NCBI GenBank assembly: GCA_016282495.1 | Contig: JAEEKR010000014.1 | Location: 1 to 57,265 of the forward strand | Length of the DNA: 57,265 nucleotides | Reading direction: 5' to 3' | From: Candidatus Saccharimonadota bacterium | GTDB lineage: Bacteria; Patescibacteriota; Saccharimonadia; Saccharimonadales; Saccharimonadaceae | Shown: positions 51,704 to 57,265 of the stretch, piece after piece | How positions within the stretch are numbered: the first letter of the stretch is position 1 | Layout of the letters: the number at the start of each line of letters is the position of its first letter | The notes under the pieces: model-generated | Told to the model about the DNA's origin: nothing | Database searches by the model: none | The model's input: only the letters and a program-made list of their open reading frames with translations | Position numbers and translations under genes: made by a program

Positions 51704-53152
51704 CTAATTATTATTGACTGTATATACGTATATTCTATCAGAATTTTCGGTTTTTGGGGAGGTGATGATACGAGATAATTTGACATTCTCTGGTAGATTG
51801 TCGATTTTTTGGAGGGAGTAAATATCGTTATCTAACGTGTTCGGCATAGAATTTAATATAGTCATATTTCTCTTCTCTTCTAAAATTTGATAGAATGCGA
51901 GATTTGGGTTGCTTTGTTCTACTAACAGACTAGATCCATCATCGATTTTAGCGTTGATAATTGATAAATCGTTACTATAGAAGCTAGCAACGGATGGGTT
52001 GTAGCGATACCCTTCCATGTAATGTGAGAGGTCAGATATAATGATAACTCCTAGGAAAATAGAAATTGGTAGAATACCGAACACTCTAGCATATGGGTTT
52101 TCTGGGAAGAGACCATACCATTTTTCAAGGATATAGCGAAGACCATGTGCAACTAAAATTGCGAGCGGTATGATGATTAGCATGGCTGAACTTGGATTTA
52201 GTCCAGATAGAAATACGGTGAAGAGGGTGAAGTAGAAAGCGATTGAGTTTCTGGATGCGAAAAAGCCTCTGGACGTTGATAAAACACCGATAATTGCAAT
52301 TGCAACGGTTGCAAGATTGATAAGTGGTGAAAGATATACGCTTTCTAAGTGGCCGTTCCAGGAGAAATAAGGCACAAATGCTTCTTTGAGATTGTGCCAG
52401 AAATCGCCAAGATTGAAGTTTTTAGCAAATAATAATTCCATAACGACATCGGATCGATTGATAATATTCATAACAATTAAGCTGACGCCACCTAATATGA
52501 TTATAGACGTAATAATCAGTGGGATTTTTGGCAGCTGCTTAATGGTGAAGCGGAGATGTGGATTGAATAGGGTAAATAATATAATGAAGAAAATCAGGTA
52601 TGGTAAGTGTGGGGTGAATAAAGAGAATAATAATGCAAAGGCAAACACAAAGCAGTAAAGTGGACGCGGTCTTTTTACTCCTTGAATCTTAGAGCCAAGC
52701 CAGAGTAGAAGTGTTGGCCAAAAGACAAGCATAATTAGAGGTGTGCCTGAGCCGGATAGCCATAAGAATGGGACAGACAGAACTGTTAAGATAGATGCAA
52801 GAAGTGCGACGTTACTCTTAAACCATCGGTTTAGAAGAAGTATCAATAGAAAACCAAGGATTATACCCATAAGTATGCTTGGTAGTTTAATGGCATATTC
52901 AGTGAATCCTATGAATTTAATCGAGATTTTTTGCAGTATATGATAAGGAAGATCTACGAGGCTTCCTGTGGTAATAGTTTCTGCGTGAAGATTATAAGAT
53001 GTAGCTGCTGATTGCATTTCGGCTTCAGATAAGCCGTTTGGTGCAATTCTTGGCATTATGAGAAGTAGCGCGATAAAAGCAATGCCTAAGAGAATATATC
53101 CAATATGGAACCTATAACGATACAAAAAAAGTTTGGAAATTGGTTTTTTCAC
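51704..53152 (-). CDS. GT39/PMT-like polytopic membrane glycosyltransferase
   Basis: The 482-aa product has about ten membrane helices. An early extracytoplasmic loop APNGLSEAEMQSA sits where ArnT/PMT-like enzymes have their acidic catalytic site. A soluble C-terminal domain (about 400-482) follows. Probably transfers a lipid-linked sugar outside the membrane; acceptor unknown. GTG start, 6 nt after TGcTATAAT. Confidence 0.75.
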   Translation of the reverse strand: MKKPISKLFLYRYRFHIGYILLGIAFIALLLIMPRIAPNGLSEAEMQSAATSYNLHAETITTGSLVDLPYHILQKISIKFIGFTEYAIKLPSILMGIILGFLLILLLNRWFKSNVALLASILTVLSVPFLWLSGSGTPLIMLVFWPTLLLWLGSKIQGVKRPRPLYCFVFAFALLFSLFTPHLPYLIFFIILFTLFNPHLRFTIKQLPKIPLIITSIIILGGVSLIVMNIINRSDVVMELLFAKNFNLGDFWHNLKEAFVPYFSWNGHLESVYLSPLINLATVAIAIIGVLSTSRGFFASRNSIAFYFTLFTVFLSGLNPSSAMLIIIPLAILVAHGLRYILEKWYGLFPENPYARVFGILPISIFLGVIIISDLSHYMEGYRYNPSVASFYSNDLSIINAKIDDGSSLLVEQSNPNLAFYQILEEKRNMTILNSMPNTLDNDIYSLQKIDNLPENVKLSRIITSPKTENSDRIYVYTVNNN

Positions 53153-53158
53153 ATAAAC

Positions 53159-53167
53159 ATTATAGCA
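53159..53167 (-). promoter_or_regulatory. Extended -10 for the GT39-like gene, leaderless GTG start
   Basis: Minus strand TGcTATAAT with 6 nt to the GTG at 53152. Confidence 0.7.
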
Positions 53168-53179
53168 TGGATTTTGGTT

Positions 53180-54550
53180 TTAGTCTTCGTCTTTCCTAGT
53201 TTCGTCGAGTGACATGAATCGCAGTAGTTCTGGGTGGAAATAGAGTTTGATTTTGCCAAGAGAACCGTTGCGGTGTTTGGCAATAATGAGCTCTGTTATA
53301 TTGGTCGGTTCGTAATCATCCTCGTTTTGGTGATAATAATCGACACGGTGTAAGAATGTGACAATGTCGGCATCTTGCTCGATAGAACCTGATTCGCGAA
53401 TATCAGACAGAACAGGTCTTGGATCGTCACGGCCAGTGACGCCACGGTTTAGCTGAGCTAATGCAACTACGGTGACGTTTAACTCACGGGCTAGGTTTTT
53501 GAGGCCTTGGGATATCTCGGTAACTTCTTGTACGCGGTTCCCTGCGTAGCGATCTGAACCGACGATAAGCTGAAGATAATCAACAATAATGAGCCCAATG
53601 TTGTGATCGTGAACTGCGCGGCGGGCTTTGTTGCGTATTTCTAGGATATTCATGCCGGCGCTATCGTCGATATATAGTGGGACATCGCTCATTTCACCTA
53701 GGGCATCGCTAATTTTTGGAAAATCCTCGTCAGAAATATTTCCAGTGCGGAGATTCCAGTTGTTGATGCCAGAGACATCCGACACGATTCTATCTACGAT
53801 TTGGTTTTTAGGCATTTCTAGAGAGAAGAATAGTACTCCGACTTTGTTGATTGATGCAACATTGTAGGCAAGGTTTTGCGCGAATGTAGTTTTACCCATG
53901 GCTGGACGGGCACCTATGATGAATAGATCGCCTTTTTGCAGACCTGCGGTTTTTTTGTCTAGATCAGGAAAACCAGTTTTTAGTCCACGGATTGCGCCTT
54001 TGGTTTTACGGAGCATTTCGATACGGTCGAAAGCGTCGACAAGAAGGTCATTTAGGGCTACGTAGTCGCTTTTGATGTCTTTGTCGGACACCTCAAATAA
54101 ATCTTTCTCGGCTTGGCCAATAAGTTCATCAATTTCAGCATCTTCGCTAAAGGCTTTTTCGGCAATAACGGTGCCTGCTCTGATTAACTGCCTCCTGATT
54201 GACATTTTTTTGACAATGTCGGCATAGGCTTTAGCGTGTGATGATGTAGGCACGAAATTTGTGAGTTCTGTAATATATGCGGCACCGCCGATGCTTTTTA
54301 AGGCTTTTAGGGCACGTAGCTCTGCAGTAAGAGTGAGCAAATCGATAGGTTTTCGGTGGTCGTAAAGTGATACCATGGCCTGAAAGATTTTGCCATGTTT
54401 TTCTTCGTAGAAATCTGATGGGTGAACGATTTCTAGAATCTCTGGGAATATGTTGTCAGAAATAAGAATTGCACCTAGCAGGGATTTTTCTGCATCTAGA
54501 TCTTGGGGCGGAATGCGCCCGTCGGTTTTAGAATAAGTCTTCTCCGCCAT
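53180..54550 (-). CDS. dnaB: Replicative DNA helicase
   Basis: The 456-aa product has the N-terminal domain (RIPPQDLDAEKSLLGAIL), RecA-like ATPase with Walker A ARPAMGKTTFA, DYLQLI and the ARLNRG-like AQLNRGV loop. Start ATG 54550 is supported by GGAGGAAA upstream. A longer frame from 54577 is not needed. Overlaps the dnaX 3' end by 23 bases. Confidence 0.95.
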   Translation of the reverse strand: MAEKTYSKTDGRIPPQDLDAEKSLLGAILISDNIFPEILEIVHPSDFYEEKHGKIFQAMVSLYDHRKPIDLLTLTAELRALKALKSIGGAAYITELTNFVPTSSHAKAYADIVKKMSIRRQLIRAGTVIAEKAFSEDAEIDELIGQAEKDLFEVSDKDIKSDYVALNDLLVDAFDRIEMLRKTKGAIRGLKTGFPDLDKKTAGLQKGDLFIIGARPAMGKTTFAQNLAYNVASINKVGVLFFSLEMPKNQIVDRIVSDVSGINNWNLRTGNISDEDFPKISDALGEMSDVPLYIDDSAGMNILEIRNKARRAVHDHNIGLIIVDYLQLIVGSDRYAGNRVQEVTEISQGLKNLARELNVTVVALAQLNRGVTGRDDPRPVLSDIRESGSIEQDADIVTFLHRVDYYHQNEDDYEPTNITELIIAKHRNGSLGKIKLYFHPELLRFMSLDETRKDED

Positions 54551-55913
54551 TTTCTTTGATTTCCTCCACTTCTCCACCCATTATATCAGAGATTTTGGAA
54601 TTAACAGGTGTTTTTTTGAAATCATTTTGGTCGTGAATTTTAAGCGTTCCGTTCCCGAGCGCTTTTATTAGAGATTGTTCATTTTCTTTTTTCTTTAACA
54701 TATCATGAATGAATTTGTTTTTAGGATAGAGGTGGAGTGTTTCGTCTTTAAACTCATATTCAACGTCTCTTGCTAGTGTCTGAGCTAATAGTTTAGGACT
54801 GACTTTACTAACGTAATGATTAAAATTGAATTCACCTGGTGTTATGTTTTCTACTATTGGTTCTGGTGTTGTCTCTTCTTTTGCTTCTGCAATAACTTTT
54901 TCTTTTCTTATTACCATTGAGCTATTTTCGGTGGCTTTAATTGCTGTAGTTTTTTCGGCTGAAACTTGAACAATCCCAGTTTTAACCAGTTTTAAGAATG
55001 CGAGAAGGAGTTTTGCTTCTGGGAAGGGATTTGTAACGTTTGGTAGTTTTTCAAGAAGTGGAAATAGCTGCGGATCTGGGTGATTGATAATGTGCTTAAT
55101 AATTTCTTCGGCTAAGACTTCCGGTTTGATACCGTTTGCAATAGTCTCTTTGATGAGGCTCGCGATTTTTGTTTGATCTTGAGTTGTGTAAGAGCTAAGT
55201 AATTCTTCTATAATTTGATCTTCCGGGAGGCCGATAGCGTTAATGATCTTTTCTTTAGTGAGCTTTTCGTTTATTGACATAGTGGCTAGTTGGTCTAGGA
55301 GAGATAATGAATCACGAAAAGAACCGCCACCTCGTTTAGCAATTAATTCAATTGCTTCATCGTCAATATCAATTTTTTCTTTTTTTGCTACATTTCTCAG
55401 ATACTCTGCCATTGTGTCTATGTCGGCGAGTTTGAAATTGTAGGTTTGTGCACGAGATGTAATGGTGATTGGAACTTTGTGAGCGTCGGTTGTGGCCATA
55501 ATAAATACAACGTGCTTAGGTGGTTCTTCTAATGTTTTTAAGAGCGCATTAAAGGCCGATTTACTGAGCATGTGAACTTCATCGATGATATATACTTTGT
55601 ATTTACCGGTTGATGGGGCGATGGTGGCTTTTTCTCGGAGTTCACGAATATTGTCGACACCTGTGTTTGAAGCTGCGTCGATTTCGATGATATCGAGGTA
55701 ATTATCTTCGATTTCGTAGTTAAAACCATTAATGGCGTGAGCAAAAATACGTGCAACCGATGTTTTGCCTGTGCCGCGCGGGCCAGTAAATAGATAAGCG
55801 TGTGAAATCTGGTTGTTTTTGATGGCGTTTTCTAAAGTTTTGGTAATCTTAGACTGACCGATAATATCGGACAGCTTAGTAGGACGGTATTTTCTATACA
55901 AAGCCTTCTTCAT
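54528..55913 (-). CDS. dnaX: DNA polymerase III gamma/tau subunit lacking the zinc module
   Basis: The 461-aa clamp-loader ATPase has Walker A GPRGTGKTS, IIDEVHMLSK, sensor 1 MATTDAHKVP and a C-terminal polymerase-side region. The Cys4 zinc module normally placed between the ARI(F/L)AxAIN helix and DIIEIDAASN is replaced by about 12 residues without Cys. First gene of dnaX-dnaB. Leaderless start. Confidence 0.95.
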   Translation of the reverse strand: MKKALYRKYRPTKLSDIIGQSKITKTLENAIKNNQISHAYLFTGPRGTGKTSVARIFAHAINGFNYEIEDNYLDIIEIDAASNTGVDNIRELREKATIAPSTGKYKVYIIDEVHMLSKSAFNALLKTLEEPPKHVVFIMATTDAHKVPITITSRAQTYNFKLADIDTMAEYLRNVAKKEKIDIDDEAIELIAKRGGGSFRDSLSLLDQLATMSINEKLTKEKIINAIGLPEDQIIEELLSSYTTQDQTKIASLIKETIANGIKPEVLAEEIIKHIINHPDPQLFPLLEKLPNVTNPFPEAKLLLAFLKLVKTGIVQVSAEKTTAIKATENSSMVIRKEKVIAEAKEETTPEPIVENITPGEFNFNHYVSKVSPKLLAQTLARDVEYEFKDETLHLYPKNKFIHDMLKKKENEQSLIKALGNGTLKIHDQNDFKKTPVNSKISDIMGGEVEEIKENGGEDLF

Positions 55914-55920
55914 TGACTTT

Positions 55921-55929
55921 ATTATATCA
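55921..55929 (-). promoter_or_regulatory. Extended -10 for dnaX, leaderless
   Basis: Minus strand TGaTATAAT with 7 nt to the ATG at 55913. Confidence 0.7.
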
Positions 55930-55951
55930 GAGACTAATTAAAAATTATAGA

Positions 55952-56470
55952 TCACAAAGCGGCTTCAACGGCAGCCCAAACGGCATTGTCGTTGTCTGCT
56001 GGAACAACTACTGATACTTGCGAACCTTCTTTGAGGTGGAAATAAGTAACTGAAGCATAGAGGATTTCGTATTCACGGCCGGAAACTTCTACATAATATT
56101 TGTCGTCGTGATGAATAAGAGTACCAATAACGGTTTTTCTTTCGACTGGACCAATTTGTTTGTAAAGGAATTTGCCTTCTGGAGTGATGGTGAGTTTCAA
56201 AATATCACCTTCTACGAGTTTGGACTTGCTGGCATAGTTGGCTGGAACTGGGAAATTCTTACCGTCAGGGCCAATCATGACCTGACCATCAAAGACACCT
56301 TCGATGATTTTGCCATCTGGATCGGAAATGACAGTTTCTCTAGGAGCGGTGATGGTTTCTCCGTCGCCAAGAATTGATATCAAAAGTTCCTTGGCTGCGG
56401 CCAAGTTGGTTTCTGCTTCGCTGATTAAACTACGGAGTCTTTTTATTTGTTTTTCTGGTAACTCAGACAT
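55952..56470 (-). CDS. Conserved-looking soluble protein of unknown function under a strong promoter
   Basis: The 172-aa product has an N-terminal helix pair (residues about 5-35), then a beta-rich region with EGVFDGQVMIGPDGK, VPANYASKSKLVEGD and a C-terminal AVWAAVEAAL. I recall this ANYASKSKLVEGD pattern in CPR proteins but know no function. Start ATG 56470; GAGGTG directly abuts it, so GTG 56473 cannot be excluded. The promoter is TTGACA-17-TATCAT. Confidence 0.75.
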   Translation of the reverse strand: MSELPEKQIKRLRSLISEAETNLAAAKELLISILGDGETITAPRETVISDPDGKIIEGVFDGQVMIGPDGKNFPVPANYASKSKLVEGDILKLTITPEGKFLYKQIGPVERKTVIGTLIHHDDKYYVEVSGREYEILYASVTYFHLKEGSQVSVVVPADNDNAVWAAVEAAL

Positions 56471-56511
56471 CACCTCGCATCCTGTCTGTTAAAAATTATA
56501 TTACTGTTATT

Positions 56512-56540
56512 ATGATATATTTTTAGTTGTAAAATGTCAA
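56512..56540 (-). promoter_or_regulatory. Strong promoter of the 55952 gene
   Basis: Minus strand TTGACA (56535-56540), 17-bp spacer, TATCAT (56512-56517). 5'UTR of about 35-40 nt. Confidence 0.7.
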
Positions 56541-56604
56541 CAAAATTTTATGAAACTTTTCCACCAAAATAACACGGGTGACGTGCAAAATGTTGTAAAA
56601 AATA

Positions 56605-57036
56605 CTAGATATGATGGTATTTGCCACCATTTGTAATTTCGTAGGCACGATAGATTTGTTCGATCAACATTACACGCATCAACATGTGTGGGAAAACCAA
56701 GTTGGAAAAACTCCATACAAAATCTGCTTTTTTTCGTACCTCCTCGGTTACTCCGAATGCTCCGCCGATAATAATGACTATGTTTTTCCCTTCAATGAAT
56801 TTTTTATCCAGTTTTTGCGATAATTCAATTGAGCTAATATTCACGCCTCTTTCATCAGTTAATATCACATATTCGTCACTTTTAAAGTTCCAATCGGCTA
56901 AGATTTTATTTAGTTTATCTTCCTCGTAAAACTCCCACTTTACGTCGTATGGTTTACGAAGCCTCTTTTCGTATTCTGTGATTCCCTCTGCTACCCAGCT
57001 TGGACTCTTTTTGCCGCCGGCGATTATTCTTATCAT
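56605..57036 (-). CDS. rlmH: 23S rRNA (pseudouridine1915-N3)-methyltransferase
   Basis: The 143-aa SPOUT protein has VIIIGGAFGVTEEV and the C-terminal FPHMLMRVMLIEQIYRA then GGKYHH knot motifs. ATG 57036 is chosen: it starts MIRIIAGGKK, the family N-terminus, with AAAGGA upstream; a longer frame from 57081 includes the promoter. Divergent from rplJ. Confidence 0.95.
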   Translation of the reverse strand: MIRIIAGGKKSPSWVAEGITEYEKRLRKPYDVKWEFYEEDKLNKILADWNFKSDEYVILTDERGVNISSIELSQKLDKKFIEGKNIVIIIGGAFGVTEEVRKKADFVWSFSNLVFPHMLMRVMLIEQIYRAYEITNGGKYHHI

Positions 57037-57057
57037 GTTGCAATTTTCCTTTACTTT

Positions 57058-57073
57058 TGATATAATTATACCA
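57058..57073. promoter_or_regulatory. Near-palindromic bidirectional extended -10 (rlmH / rplJ)
   Basis: TGATATAATTATACCA gives TGaTATAAT rightward and TGgTATAAT leftward, the two hexamers overlapping by two bases. The rightward start falls at the beginning of the L10 leader. Confidence 0.7.
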
Positions 57074-57143
57074 GTTACCAAAGACAGCGACGGGGTTTTC
57101 CTTAATAATGTCGCCGAGGCATTTCTTGAATTTAATTGGTAAC
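57074..57143 (+). promoter_or_regulatory. Ribosomal protein L10 leader
   Basis: GTTACC (57074-57079) pairs with GGTAAC (57138-57143), enclosing AAGACAGCG and a GC-rich inner part, the layout of L10 leader RNAs bound by L10(L12)4 for autoregulation. AAAGGA precedes the rplJ ATG. Confidence 0.75.
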
Positions 57144-57186
57144 GCTGTTTAAAAACTTAGCTAATCGTTTACCAAAGGAACTTTTT

Positions 57187-57265
57187 ATGGCAATTTCAAA
57201 AGATAAAAAGACTACATTGGTTGCTGATTTAACGAAACTTCTTTCCGACGCAAAAATGACTGCTT
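57187..57265 (+). CDS. rplJ: 50S ribosomal protein L10, cut by the window end
   Basis: The 26 visible residues, starting MAISKDKKTTLVADL, match the L10 N-terminus. The identity is supported by the L10 leader and the Shine-Dalgarno at 57174-57179. Confidence 0.85.
   Translation, partial: MAISKDKKTTLVADLTKLLSDAKMTA

Noticed and set aside
54680-54700. A6G run in dnaX that could serve as a programmed -1 frameshift site (tau/gamma)
   Set aside because: The codons here are AAG AAA AAA GAA, so the heptamer is not in the A AAA AAG phase needed for the known frameshift, and no following stem was evident.

Overview
The window looks like a chromosomal segment of a Patescibacteria (CPR) genome, most likely a Candidatus Saccharibacteria (TM7). 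The evidence is the AT-rich, tightly packed gene arrangement, the many small membrane proteins of unknown function, and the lean salvage-type metabolism (tdk, tmk, dCMP deaminase, class III ribonucleotide reductase). It also has GatCAB-dependent amidation, a secreted cell-wall hydrolase-like protein and an actinobacterial-style cutinase. TGA is used as an ordinary stop (for example prfA and prmC end in TGA), so this is not a UGA-recoding CPR lineage. The lineage assignment is from memory of gene content, not from a search.

Layout. 1-3.1 kb is an accessory stretch: the end of a small gene, a membrane protein plus methyltransferase pair lying between two 47-48 bp direct repeats, and a repeat-rich zinc-ribbon/HNH protein. 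3.2-9 kb holds tRNA-Val(CAC), prfA-prmC, an HtrA protease with a membrane protein, signal peptidase I, a tRNA-dihydrouridine synthase and a small CxxCxGxG protein. 9-15.9 kb holds a helicase-nuclease and the NrdD/NrdG anaerobic reductase behind a promoter overlapped by NrdR-like boxes. 15.9-26.6 kb is the surface/secretion zone: P-type Ca2+-ATPase-like pump, a 1034-aa membrane protein, a secreted cutinase-vWA-PKD protein, dCMP deaminase and a membrane-anchored lysozyme-like hydrolase. 26.6-34 kb holds ung, gatC-gatA-(HEPN-like)-gatB and uvrB. 33.4-37.1 kb is a carbon operon gapA-rpiB-rpe-pfkB-LOG. 37.3-39.6 kb is rpsL-rpsG and tig. 39.6-47.2 kb holds an FAD oxidase, a heterodimeric ABC exporter with tdk-tmk, and an AI-2E-type permease. 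47.2-57.3 kb is informational: cysS, nrnA-like, rmuC, recR, ybaB, a GT39-like protein, dnaX-dnaB, a conserved unknown, rlmH and the start of rplJ behind an L10 leader.

Expression signals are unusually readable. Two promoter classes stand out. Class 1 has TTGA(C/T)(A/T), a 17-bp spacer and a TATAAT-like -10, and leads into a 5'UTR, usually with a Shine-Dalgarno (rpsL, nrdD, the 27321 gene, the 18579 gene, the 55952 gene, and one orphan promoter at 51354). Class 2 has an extended -10 (TGnTATAAT) without a recognisable -35. Its start codon lies only 6-8 nt downstream, so those mRNAs should be leaderless. About twenty genes here show class 2, including prfA, lepB, tig, uvrB, dnaX, ung, gatC, rmuC and tdk. 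Two loci use a palindromic or near-palindromic -10 that should fire in both directions.

The most notable signals are the leaderless/extended -10 architecture, an orphan consensus promoter followed by a terminator-like hairpin antisense to ybaB, and a repeated element sitting between terminators and promoters. Others are RecR and DnaX that have lost their zinc modules, ribosomal protein S12 with proline at the Lys87 position and a 13-residue insertion, a HEPN-like gene embedded in gatCAB, and the zinc-ribbon/15-residue-repeat/HNH protein. No CRISPR array, insertion sequence or rRNA gene was seen. No gene-free stretch exceeds 300 bases.
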